64,000 nucleotides of DNA from Gnetum montanum (lineage: Eukaryota; Streptophyta; Gnetopsida; Gnetales; Gnetaceae): assembly GCA_015680685.1 (NCBI GenBank), contig MNCI01014507.1, positions 190,060 through 254,059 on the forward strand, in the 5' to 3' direction. Shown piece after piece: positions 10,966-21,439 of the stretch; within the stretch, counting starts at the first letter, position 1; every line of letters starts with the position of its first letter. Under the pieces are notes generated by a model. It ran no database searches. It saw only the letters and a list, made by a program, of their open reading frames with translations, and had not been told where the DNA came from. The translations under genes and the position numbers were made by a program.

Positions 10966-11195
10966 ATATGTGTAATAATACAAGTTGATTTCTAAACCAA
11001 ATGGCATAGAAAGTAGAACCACTTTTAATAATTAGTCATGCAACAAGTCATATCATTTATGAATCTATAATTGTAAAAAAAAATATTAAAAATAATCATA
11101 TAAATTAGTCTCATGCACTTAAAATCAAGAGTGGCTTTTGTCTTATTAGGAGTAAAATTCTCTTAATCTCATGTACTTAATCTCATTTAATTAAT

Positions 11196-11365
11196 AAAAT
11201 TCTCTAATGACCTGAGCTATGCCAGAAGAATCTGTAAGCTTAACAATCCTATCATCATTTACTAAAATAATTTTTGATTTTATATCACAATGAATATTCT
11301 TTGGACTATAATCATGACGTAGGTAACTTAGCACACAAGCTAACTTTTTAGTATTTGGAGCTTGC
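11196..11365 (-). pseudogene. Protein kinase fragment (receptor-like kinase type)
   Basis: On the minus strand the text LACVLSYLRHDYSPKNIHCD, then IKSKIILVNDDRIVKLTD and SSGIAQVI, follows the order of a plant receptor-like kinase around the catalytic loop: A.VLSYLHHDCSP.IIHRDIKS.NILLD....VKL.DFG.AKVI. The catalytic HRD is HCD and the DFG is DSS, so it is not functional. Only about 55 residues remain. It sits inside element K and may have been captured by it. Confidence 0.65.
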
Positions 11366-12844
11366 TAATCAAGTTTAAAGGAACCATACCCAAGTGTTTG
11401 GAGACTACTAATTTGGTAAATAAACTAGAACTCAAAGTAGTATGCTATTCCAACAATAATATTACAAAAATGAAATTTATCAATGGAAATGCCTATTTTA
11501 AATAAAGAAAAATAAAATAAAATTATAGGCATTGAAACAATATGTAGAATCTATTGAATGATAAATAAACTATTCATTTGCAAAAATTGAACTAGGGGTT
11601 ATAATTTTGTGTAAATCAAACATAAGTACAAAATTTATGTCATAACAAGAGTACAAAGTATATCATAAAGGAAGTAAAAAATGTCTATTAAGTTTAACAA
11701 CTTAAGACAAATACAATGAACATTCTCAAATCATCTTGAACTGTACTAAACAAAAAATCACATGCAAAATGTTTAAGATGTATAAATAAAAAAAAGTATG
11801 CAATTTGATAATAATTTCTACTATTAAAAGTGGACTGGAGTGTACTACAAACAATAGTTGGAGCATGAGTAACATCTCTTCATGATTACTCTACCTTATC
11901 ATACAATTATAAATTATAGTTTAATAAATTAGAAAATAATCTTGTAGTTATAGAAACAAGAAAAATAAACTAAATTTGTATAAAATCATATTAGAAATGA
12001 AATAATTTAATTCACATTTCTTGAAGGTTTGGTATTCATGCATAAGTTGCCATCATTCTCACTTCAAATAAATCATTTAGTTAAGCCATGAAATCCTACA
12101 ATGCAACATTTTGGTTAACTTCACATTAATGGTCCCAAAAACAATAGCATTTTTATCTAGTACATTTTTCACATGAACCTTTGTAGATATCCTTGTAATT
12201 TTAGGCTAAGAGAATGATTTAAACTCATGTTTAGAGAGAAGTATATAACCCTTAGCAATGTTGATGTCTCTTACACTATAAATGCATACTTCATATGTCA
12301 ATATTGAGACTTGTGTATGTGTGTGTGTAGTACACATACCAAAATGTGATTAAAACCAATATGAACTTCAAATATATATTTCCTTTCATCTTTGCCTTTG
12401 CCTTATCTACAATTCCCTTCTTAATAATACCCTAGATGATGCTAGTATAAGATATCATATTAACAATTGATCAAAGTGAAGGATCTAAAATTGAAAGATA
12501 ACAAATTCTTGAATATTCTCAGAGTGCAATATAGTAGCTTACACTTCATACAATAATTTTGCACTTAGTTAATGTAGTTTTTCTTATTTTTGCATTAGCT
12601 AGAATTGAGTCATTCATACTAAAAATGAAAATGGCAATGATAGGTATCTAGGAGTAGCTACCACAAAAACTATGTGTTCTAGGAAATTGTAACCAAAGAA
12701 TATATTTAAATAATCTAAGTACATAGCATAATGCTTGATAGTAATTTTAGTAACAAATAATGATAATAAATTAACATTCTCATCTTACTAAGGAATTGCT
12801 CCATAAAGGAGGTTTTTTGGAATTGAACTTTCTCTTATATTACA

Positions 12845-13160
12845 ACCTTGGATTCCTCTATTGTAGCTTTGGATTTGTGTATATTTTTTCCAAAGATAGC
12901 CAAAGCCTCTATATGTTCTTGCACAACTTTCAATAGCTGCTCTTCAAGTGCTACAAGCTTTGATTTTACCTTCCAATGCTTATTTCAATTGATAGATTCA
13001 TGCTTATCTCTTAGTAGGCTTTGGCTAATACTAGGACCCATACCAAGTACTCAACTTGGTGTATCACCTCTAACACATGTTACAACATCATTAGGTCCAA
13101 TGATAGCTATACTAGGATCTATTTCAATCTCAACCTTAACTTTGTCCTACGTAAATAATA
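12845..13160 (-). pseudogene. Possible En/Spm-type transposase C-terminal fragment
   Basis: The minus strand reads VVTCVRGDTPS, VLGMGPSISQSLL, then KSKLVALEEQLLKVVQEHIE. The glycine-containing stretch followed by a helical segment recalls the C-terminal part of plant En/Spm-type transposase proteins. The similarity is judged from memory of the general pattern and is weak. A plus-strand open stretch overlapping it (12848-13234) shows no similarity to anything I know and is probably a shadow. Confidence 0.35.
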
Positions 13161-13209
13161 AATTGAATATTGAAAGACTATTTTTTAATCAAACTTATAA
13201 TATTGGATT

Positions 13210-15051
13210 TTTTCTATGGTGCAAAACCTTCTAGTACAACTAGTGGTGATGTAGAAGGAGGTGAGGGATGAGAATATTGAGGGCAAGGAGAAGTGTGAGG
13301 GACATGAGGTGGTGATCCCATGGAAGAGGACATGGGTTGATAGTACTCGAGAGAATGATAATGATGAGGTGAAGTAGAGGATGTTGAACTAGTTGGAGAA
13401 ACAAGGTGTTGAGCATAATAAGCACTTGGTGTCAGGGCATACATAGGTTGAGGCTAGCTCAATGATGGTCTCCGCCATGATTGGGGGTTTTTCCACTATT
13501 GTTGAACACAGTACTTCTGTACGAAATCTAGATGTAGCATTCTTTCCCAATGCTCATGTAGATGTAACAAGATTGGTCATTAACCTTTAGGGTGATCGCA
13601 TAGACAAACATTGCATTGATACTTTTATTTTGTAGTTGGGCCCTTATCCTTGTTCCCTTCAATCCTTCTTTCTAATTGTTGAATGGTGTTCTATCTTGTT
13701 TCTTGGTTTGACATCTTCTGTGTGTTCTGGTTGTTAGAATGATCTTGCATGGTTCCACCTCTAATAATGTTTGCATATTCTTCACATTTTTCATGTACCC
13801 ATTCCATCATCTTATTGATCTTTGCCTCAATTTCATCTAGTGATTGTGGTTTGGCAAAGATGGAGATGATTCCACCTCCTTGAGGTGAGTTGATTTCTCC
13901 TCTTCATGATTATGGACCTTTGTTTTTTTAAGATCTTGGTCCTATTGAGATCTTTTAACATTCTCGCATTTGGCTGTTTCTCCTTCTTCTTTTGCTACTC
14001 ACTTAATAAGCTCTTGGAATTGGTGGGTTTGTAGTTCATGTAGTTGACCTAGGGCATACATTCCTAGGGTCTCCCTTATTTCATTATGGAGCTCATCCAT
14101 GATGTTATATATTAGTCTTTCCTCAGAGAACCCATGGCCTGGGCATTTGTTTAACAATGAATAATATCTTTCTAAGCCCATGTACAAGGGTTCATGTTGC
14201 CCTTGTTTCCACTCTTGGATTTGTCTCCTCAAGGTTGATAGTCTTGCACAGGTTTGATATCTTTCATTGAAGAGTTCTACCATTGTCAGCCAATGGCGAA
14301 TTGATTTTGGTTTTAAAGACCTATACCATATTGTTGCTTGTCCAATGAGTGTCATAGGAAAGAGCTTAAGTCTTTGCCATCCATTATCAATATTATTCCA
14401 TGAACAAGAATCATAGAAGGCTTGTAAATGATGTTGCGGATCTAAATCATAGCCTCTTGAGAACTTGAGAAATTTGTTTAAATCAAGCCTAGGTAGACGG
14501 ATTTTCTTAATATGCCTGTGGGATATTTGAATAGCATCTATTATATGTATTAGGCTCTTAGTGGCTAGCAGGGATTCATTGTCACTAGGTAGGTTATGAG
14601 TTTGTGAGTTGGGACAATGTTGTCTTTGTTCATGTTGGCATTCCTGACTTTGCCCATGGGTTTGATTTTTATTTCTATGCTAACCCCTTGACAAATAGTC
14701 ATTTGTGTCACAACCTGATGTTGAAGGAGCAGAGGAAGAGAGAGAACTAGAAGACTTGTCATGACTTTTGTAAGTCTCCCAATCATCCCCTGATGTACTA
14801 TTGCTAACCATTGAGAAGGTCCTAGGCCTTACAGGCCCCCTCATTCTATGAGATGTCCTATCCTCACTAGAGGTGTCTAAGTTGGATGACAAGAGTCCTT
14901 GAGTGTTGTTGGGGTATCTATGAACATATGTAACTCTTGCATAAGATTGAGTACTCCAAACTTCTTCTTCATCATAAATTGCATTGGTTCTCCAATGAAT
15001 TGCCTTGCTATATGTTGCGTTATTGTTATCCTGAGAGCGAGACATTGTCAT
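13210..15051 (-). pseudogene. Element C gag, Ty3-type, partly intact
   Basis: The start is the ATG complementary to 15049-15051 (MTMSRSQDNNN), open for 123 codons with a Ser-rich linker at the end. After a frameshift, the Ty3 gag (retrotransposon gag) domain is open for 118 codons at 14355-13999, including LIGQATIWYRSLKPKSIRHW, then LRRQIQEWKQGQHEPLYMGL and CPGHGFSEERLIYNIMDELH. The Pro/Ser/His-rich C-terminus lies at 13444-13214 and resembles that of H gag (42400-42600). It is the best-preserved gag in the window, so C may be relatively young. Everything downstream of about 13210 (pol, 3' LTR) is missing. Confidence 0.85.
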
Positions 15052-15164
15052 GGATTATGGGTGACTTAGTTGAATTTAATTTAATTTATTTTTTCTGGAA
15101 GATATATCATTAATACCTTATTATAATGATCTTATATGATATAACTAATCTAGATAGCTAGCAT

Positions 15165-15185
15165 CGTCCCTAGCAATGGTGCCAA
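15165..15185 (-). other. Element C primer-binding site
   Basis: Next to the LTR end the minus strand reads TTGGCACCATTGCTAGGGAC, close to the complement of the tRNA-Asp 3' end (TGGCGCCGTTGCCGGGGAC). The changes are mainly those expected from deamination of methylated CpG. Confidence 0.8.
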
Positions 15186-16058
15186 TGATGAGCCGTAAGG
15201 TACCCCTATGCTCAACCATGTGAATACGGGTATGTACGTGTGATTCGGTTGAACTCCATGCACAAACTAGTTATGGCACCTAAATAGTTATACATTGATC
15301 GCAGTTCACTGTCTTCCCACCTAGACTAGTATTTACTTTGTCACATATGGTTTAGTCCAGAGTGAGGTGTATGATGTGATTTCTAACACTAGGCTACTCC
15401 TAGAGACAATGAGAAATAATCTTGATTAAGCTAATAAACAATATGAATTAAAAATATAAACTAGCTTAAGTGTAATGAGAATTCATCCTCAATCATCCAC
15501 ACACATCTTTAGCCTCATGTACTACTGCTAGGATTACCAAGAGCACATTACTTAAGCATTACTAGATACACTACTGGGTTACCAAGTAGTTACACTTAAA
15601 TGTTTGTGATTAAGATGTACTCATTTTGTGTTTGGTAATAGACATAGTAAATGACAATAAAATGAATATTAACTAAGAAAACAATAGTAAATAATTAACA
15701 ATTAAATAATTAAAAGCTAACCGAATGTTACAATGATGGAGTAAACTCAATCTTTATTGTTTATGGTGTGCATGTCCAAGTACGTCACATTCGAACAAAG
15801 GTTTCTTACAATTACAAGCATCACACTGTGGGCATGCACTTAGGGAAAAGAATTGATAGTTAACAAAAAGACTCTTAACTCCTAATGACCAACTAATGAC
15901 TTACCAAATTGACTCATTTTCTATGCACCTTAGTGTTATATTTATAGGCTAACACAGGAATCATGATATCGTGTATTCAATATCATTAGCCAGGCTGCAA
16001 TATCACATATTTGATATTGAGTATCCGATATCGAGGCCTGGAAAACTGTGATTCATTA
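15186..16058 (-). mobile_element. Element C 5' LTR (873 bp)
   Basis: On the minus strand it runs from TAATGAATCAC at 16058 to ...GGCTCATCA at 15186, followed directly by the primer site. U3 contains GATATC-type motifs (15961-16035). The minus-strand TATA-like CTATAAATA lies near 15940 and the poly(A) signal complement TTTATT near 15753. It aligns with the LTRs of B, H and A. It interrupts the 3' ORF of element D, whose reading frame ends exactly at 16059. Confidence 0.85.
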
Positions 16059-17093
16059 GCTAGGTTATCAACAATTGATCTTTGATTAGTGAATTTTCTT
16101 ATGAGAAACTTAAGCTCTACGTTTACCACTTTTAACTTTTTTTTAGGATCCTTATGGTGCTTGAACTCCACCTCATAGAGGAAGTAGGAGGTGGCCATTT
16201 CTTTTCCAACTCCGATCTTAGCCTTCTTGTTCTTATCATTGCTAAATTTGCATAACGAAGATTGGTAAGTTTCATGTACTTGGTTATTTTCTCAATCTAT
16301 AGTTCCTTTAGAAATATTTATACTTGATTGTAAGCATTGAGATCATCAAAGATGGACTTCCATGCATCACCTCTTTGTTGAAGGGCCTCATTCACCTTTA
16401 CCTTTGCTAGGTTGATTTTCTTTTCAATGATTTCTTTGAGCATCCTAACCTAGTTCATATAGCGGTTCTTGATTCTTTCATATTTTAAGATCTTATTCTT
16501 CTAAGTGGCAACCTCAATTATGGTCTTCTAGTGAAGGGCATGCACCTTCTCCATTAAGAGATTCCTATTCTTTGTAGCCAACTTCCTCAAATTTAGATTT
16601 ACCTTGTTAATTTGTTCCTATTGTTGATGAATGTATTCAACCATCTGGTACTTCTACTAGTTAGCATTTTGCAGGAAATGATTATCCTAGATTAGCACAA
16701 GATTTTCTTTGCAAACCTAAAGAAGGTCATGATTAGAGGAATTCATCATTGCATCTGATAGTGACACATCAAAAATCACCAGCTCTTTGGCTTTTTTGGA
16801 CTCTAATATTTGTGCTAAAGCTATTGGAAAGCTTCATCTTTAGTGCATTTTGGTTTAAGAATGAAAAGAGCCAACAAGTGGACTCTAAGTTCTACAACTT
16901 TCGTGGCTAATTATTAGTTGCTAATGGTGGCCTTCTTGAGTTGTGCATTTATGATCAATAGCTTATCCCTTATCCTCAAAAGTTGTGATTGAGTAGTAGA
17001 AATGTCTTTTAGGAGATTAAAGATCTATAAAATTGGTTGCCTGAATCCCACTAGTCACTCCAACACTTCCTCATCTTGGGATGCATTCATCTT
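16059..17093 (-). pseudogene. Element D 3' accessory ORF, C-terminal part
   Basis: The minus strand reads ASQDEEVLE, FNLLKDISTTQSQLLRIRD, then a long helical region, and near 16198 MATSYFLYEVEFKHHKD followed by KLKVVNVELKFLIRKF. These match the coiled-coil ORF of B near 6026-6170 and the ORF of E near 18640-18760. The frame is cut by the LTR of C at 16058 and by element E at 17093; its N-terminal half continues at 28577. Stops are frequent. The function is unknown; see the entry for B. Confidence 0.65.
17089..17093. repeat. Target-site duplication of element E, left copy (ATCTT)
   Basis: ATCTT abuts the left LTR of E; the right LTR is followed by ATCTC (28577-28581). Four of five bases agree, and the mismatch is a C/T transition, as expected for an old insertion. 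Confidence 0.65.
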
Positions 17094-17994
17094 TGATGAG
17101 CAGCAAGTAGACCCTACACCTAATCATATGAATCACTAAGTGTTCACATGTGATATGGTTCAATTCTGTATACTTATAGCCTTCTAAGTACACTAGTCTC
17201 TAAGAAGTGAAGATAACCATTGTAATTGTTGTCTTCCCAATTACACTTGTGAAATGCAAAGGTATGGTTAAGTGCAACTAACACATATGATTTTTATCAT
17301 TTTTATGTTTTGTGTTTTAAGTCACCTATGGATAAAGAATAATGAATAAAATAAAATAATTAAATTGCTAATTTAATCTAACTAGATACACCTAACTAAT
17401 CCTAACATAAGCATCCATACCCACTTGTTATACACATCTTGAACATGTTTAATGCTACTGGGTTACCAAATGTTAAGCGTTATTGGGATTATCAAGTGCT
17501 AAGTGTATGCTTGAAGTGGTTGTACTTATGTGCTTAATTAATTTCTATTTAATCTAGCTTAATTTAACTTAATTACTTAAATCATTAAAGGAAATTGCAT
17601 CAAACATTAAATGCATAAATAAATAATTAATCTATTTCAAAGTGTTGCAAGGTTTATCAAAAAGCTCATCTTTATTGCCACACACATTACTGTGCTTAGG
17701 TACAATAGTGCTTGAATAAAGATCCATATACTTTTTGACTCCTACTGTGAGCACTTAGAAAAATATTCTAACTTTAAAATGATAAAATTATAAGAGCTCC
17801 ACTACAACTATGACAAAAGATGTCATAAAAACAATGGATGAGCATGTATTTATAGGAAAAAATAGATACTACAGTAACAAGGCCACATCAGTGCATCAAA
17901 TCCGATGTTGACATAGTTGTGTCAATGGGGTCACATCAAAAGGGCTATGTCGATGAGGCCTCATTGACGAGACCCAAAAAAATGTGACTCATCA
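17094..17994 (-). mobile_element. Element E 3' LTR (901 bp)
   Basis: Read on the minus strand from 17994 (TGATGAGTCACAT) to 17094 (...CTGCTCATCA). U3 has spaced GTCAATG.GGCC / ATGTCAAC-type repeats (about 17880-17975) in place of the GATATC cluster of the sibling LTRs. The minus-strand TATA box CTATAAATA is complementary to 17848-17856. The poly(A) signal complement TCTTTATTG lies near 17667. Confidence 0.9.
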
Positions 17995-18011
17995 TGCCCC
18001 TAGGACTAAAT
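17995..18011 (-). other. Element E polypurine tract
   Basis: The minus strand reads CATTTAGTCCTAGGGGCA and abuts the 3' LTR. It is the counterpart of ATTTAGTCGTGGGGGTA in B. Confidence 0.7.
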
Positions 18012-18214
18012 GAAAATTTATCCTTGTGTAAACAAAAAGAGGAACAAGTTTCTTACAAAATTAGGTATGGGATGATTGACTAACTACTGACATACACAAA
18101 CACAACACACATGGAAAAATACTAAGTGCCCAAGTGTATGGAATTATAATCATTACAAAGTTTTTGGTGTTCAAGACAAAAAAATTGAACACCAGGACAA
18201 AAATGATAAATATA

Positions 18215-19500
18215 ATTCCTTTGATGACGTGAAGATAAGGAAAAAGTTCAAACAGTCTAAGGCAATGGAGTCTCTTGAGGCTTTGAAGGACCTTCTCCTA
18301 CTTTAGGTACAAATAGTGGTTGAGGTGATTATGGTTGTCCCACAATAGTTGGAACTTTTAGTAAAAGATGGAAGGCATCCAATAGTGCCTTCATCTTCTC
18401 CTCCTTACTCTGGGGATCATTTATGATCTATGCCACATCATGAATGTGGGTTGGTGTGGGAACATCCCAAAGATAGGGCATTTTTGGGAATAGCTCCTTC
18501 ACATTGATGAACTAGGCAATGAAAAGTTTGTATTCAAAATTAAATGCATTTACTAAATTTTGTAGCTCATTGTAATCACTTAGTCTCCTAGCTAGGTTTT
18601 TAGCTATAGACCATTGATTAGTGAAGTGTTGCCTAAGAACATTAAGTTTTGCATTTTCCACCTCAAGCTTCTACTTGGTGTCTTTGTGATACTTGAACTC
18701 AACCTCATACAAAAAGTACAAATTGACCACCTATTTCTTTAATTTAGATCATGAAAATTTAGCAGTAAGCATCCCTAGATTTACATAACAGAGATTGGCA
18801 AGCTCCATGTACTCTGTCATCTTTTTGATCTATAACTCCTTCATGTGGATCTCTACCTTGTTGTAGTCATTGAGCCTATCAAAGATAGGTTGTTAGAAAC
18901 ATCTCCTCCTTTCTAAGCTACTAGAGGTCCTTGTTAACTTTCACCTATACCATTTGAATATGTTTTTCATTAATTTCTTTTTGTAGACCAACCTAAAATC
19001 TGTAGTGACTTTTGACTCCCTCAAATTTGAGAGCCTCATTTTTTGAGGTGGTTACCTCTATTGCAAATTTTTGGCAAAGGGCTCATACTTCCTCCATGGA
19101 GAGATTACTATTTTTGACTATCAATATCCTTAGTTTAATGTTTACTCTAGCTAGCTACTCTTGCTATTGATGGATGAAATCTTACATTTGCTACTTTTAC
19201 ACATCAACATTCCATAGGTGGTGATTCTTTGTGGTCAAGGTGACATTCTCCTAGCAAGTTTGATCCAAGGCCTTTTGGATATTATGCATGGTGACATTGG
19301 CCAAGTACTGATAAAAAACCATCATCTCCTTTGTGTCCTCAGCCTTCTTGAGCTTCTCTTGAAGTTGTTGAAAAGCTTCATTATGGATTAGTGTAGGGCT
19401 GAGAAGCATAGGATCAACAAGGTAGACACTTAATTCAATAACCTCTATAGCTAGGTATTGGTTTTGAGCTTGGGCTAAGTTGTGATCCTAGCTAGTTTGA
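18215..19500 (-). pseudogene. Element E 3' accessory ORF, decayed
   Basis: The minus-strand text around 18640-18760 (tyrosine- and lysine-rich YFLYEVEFKYHKDTK-like, followed by a helical region) is the counterpart of the D and B 3' ORFs. The upstream part (19000-19440) is rich in Glu, Lys and Leu codons with heptad character. In-frame stops interrupt it throughout. The product is unidentified; the conserved position between pol and 3' LTR and the coiled-coil character are shared with B and D. An internal LTR-like promoter lies about 350 bp upstream. Confidence 0.6.
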
Positions 19501-19834
19501 TTATTTTAATATTATTTTATTATTATCTGATTAGATAGGATACTAGAGTGTGTTGGAAGGGTTTAACTCTCATAGATTGATGATTTAATAGTATTTTATT
19601 TATTAAACCCATGGGGGAGATAGAAAAATTATAAAAAATTTTCTATCAAAGAACTAAGGTTTTTGGCCTCCACGACATAGAGCATATCTCCAGAAGCTAC
19701 ATGGCTAAAGAATGAAGTGAATCAGACAAATAGTTTGAAAGTTATGGGCTTTGGAAGATTTTGAGATTTGAAAAACTACAAAAACTCCCCTTACATTTGA
19801 AGCAAATGGCAAAAAATTTCTAAGTGATGGATGC

Positions 19835-19945
19835 TATTTATAGTATTTTTTCCATGTGTTTACTAGGCCTGGTTAATGAGGCCTAGTTGACATGGTCAGC
19901 TATGTTGACTGGGCCTAGTCAGTGTGGCTATTGATCACCATTGAT
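19835..19945 (-). promoter_or_regulatory. Internal LTR-like promoter of element E, ahead of the 3' ORF
   Basis: The minus-strand TATA box CTATAAATA is complementary to 19835-19843. Behind it lie repeats of the GTCAACTAGGCC / AGTCAACATAG type (19863-19945), like those of the element's own LTR U3. Downstream of the TATA box, AAAACTACAAAAACTCC (about 19770-19790 on the plus strand) aligns with AAAACTACAAGAGCTCC of the LTR (28365-28382). The module lies between pol and the 3' ORF. That it drives the 3' ORF is inference. Confidence 0.55.
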
Positions 19946-21400
19946 CAAGTCAAAATTCAAAAAATATAAGGAGTTTTTAAATAAAGTTAAATGGAAGACT
20001 AAAAGGCCAAGAACACAATGCAATACATGAAGAGGGTTTAAGAGTTCACAAAAGATGGAGAATGATTGGAGAAATTCCTTAAGAAGTACATTGTTGGACA
20101 CAATTGATGGGGAATGAAAAATATTGATTGCCAAAATGCCTAAGGGACTTAACTAGCCCAGTAAGAAGTTATGAAAATGGATCCTCCCCATAGTAGGCTT
20201 ACATCCTTTTTGCCCTTGCATAACCTCAACTAAGAAGTTCGTGGGTCCCCTAGTTGATTAATGGTTATGAAAAGATAAGGATCAAAACCCAAGGAATATA
20301 CTCAAGAATTTCAGCATGTCAAACTAAGACACTAAAAAAAAACATAAAAAATGGCAGTGAGGTGACTTATGGAGAGAATTTATGGATGAGATAGAGAATG
20401 AAATGGATGTCCTAATCATGAGCACATGCAGCCCCTTGTGAATTCATGGTTAAATGACCCAATAAAGTCCAACCTTAGTCTAGACCAAAACCAACTAGTT
20501 AAAGTGACTTTACATCCCCACTTTAGGACCAGTCCATTCCCTCGAGACATAAGAATGCTCCCATAGATGACAATCACTCCTTATTTGAGAAGAAAAGGGA
20601 AGTAGGAAGTGAGAAAGGGCTTTAGTTAAAGGGGACCTTTAGGCATGGTTAACATGTTTATCTAGTCCCATAACTAGTTCTTGTAGCTTGTTTATTTTGT
20701 CTAAGGGATGTGCTTTGAATTCCCATCATGTTTTTTTTGAACATTTTATGTTTTTTATGGATTTTTGGATGGGAACCACACCATGCAAAGACTTATTCAA
20801 CTTCTTTTTATTGGTCAACATGGAATGGTAAGAAATCCATGAAAACACACATGCACTTAAGTAAGAAGAGAGGTGCAAAGAGTATTAAATCCCCTTGAAG
20901 TTACACCCTTTTCAAACCTTTGAATCTTTTCCAAGTTTGGAAACTACCAAGATTACAAGTTTGTTAAAGTTCTACTAATGAAAAATGGACCTCATATTTC
21001 CAAATCTAGGAAAACTATAGAGTTGGTGGATGGGTGGATGATGTGGACTCATTGCCTATTCCATGAAAAAAGAAACCTATCTTAGTTATTGATCATCAAA
21101 ATTCAAACATAGAAGCAAAAACATTAGGTACAAATCACCATTAGTAACCAACCACCTCATCGTTGAGTCTTTTTGGAAATTAAGTACTTTTTATTAAAGG
21201 GCAAGAAAAATTTAGACTAAAATAAAGTAGAGTATACAAGAAATTATAAAAATATTCAAGAAAAATAAAATATAATAATGATGTTGTAAAATAAAAAATT
21301 TGGTGGAATAACAAAGTGTAAAACAAAAATGGTATAAAAACAATGAAAGTGTAAACCAAAAAGGTAGAAAAACTAAGGAGCCACTTAATAGATTAACATA
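19946..21400. other. Element E spacer between pol and internal promoter
   Basis: Non-coding stretch belonging to E, with a long T-rich run on the minus strand around 21190-21380 directly after the internal polypurine motif. A T-rich run occupies the same place in H (45600-45720). No protein similarity seen. Confidence 0.5.
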
Positions 21401-21403
21401 GAC

Positions 21404-21427
21404 GGCCATCTCCCCTATGACTACGTT
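21404..21427 (-). other. Element E internal polypurine motif at the end of pol
   Basis: The minus strand reads AACGTAGTCATAGGGGAGATGG, matching AACTTAGTCATGGGGGAGATGG of H. See the finding on the second polypurine tract. Confidence 0.6.
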
Positions 21428-21439
21428 GAAAGGAGGAGA

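Larger units (their letters stand above)
10557..13200. mobile_element. Element K, CACTA (En/Spm)-like transposon, one end only
   Basis: At 10557 the sequence CACTATAAGAAATGC begins, matching the usual CACTA terminus (CACTA.AAGAAA). Short subterminal repeats follow (10832-10965). Near 12845-13160 the minus strand carries what looks like the C-terminal part of a plant En/Spm-type transposase. The other terminus (…TAGTG) is not seen; element C begins at about 13210. The intervening 11400-12840 is AT-rich and unreadable. Calling this a single element is inference from the combination of end, subterminal repeats and transposase scrap. Confidence 0.5.

Noticed and set aside
12848-13234. 128-codon plus-strand open frame
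   Set aside because: No known family pattern; the minus strand reads as transposase-like text at the same place.
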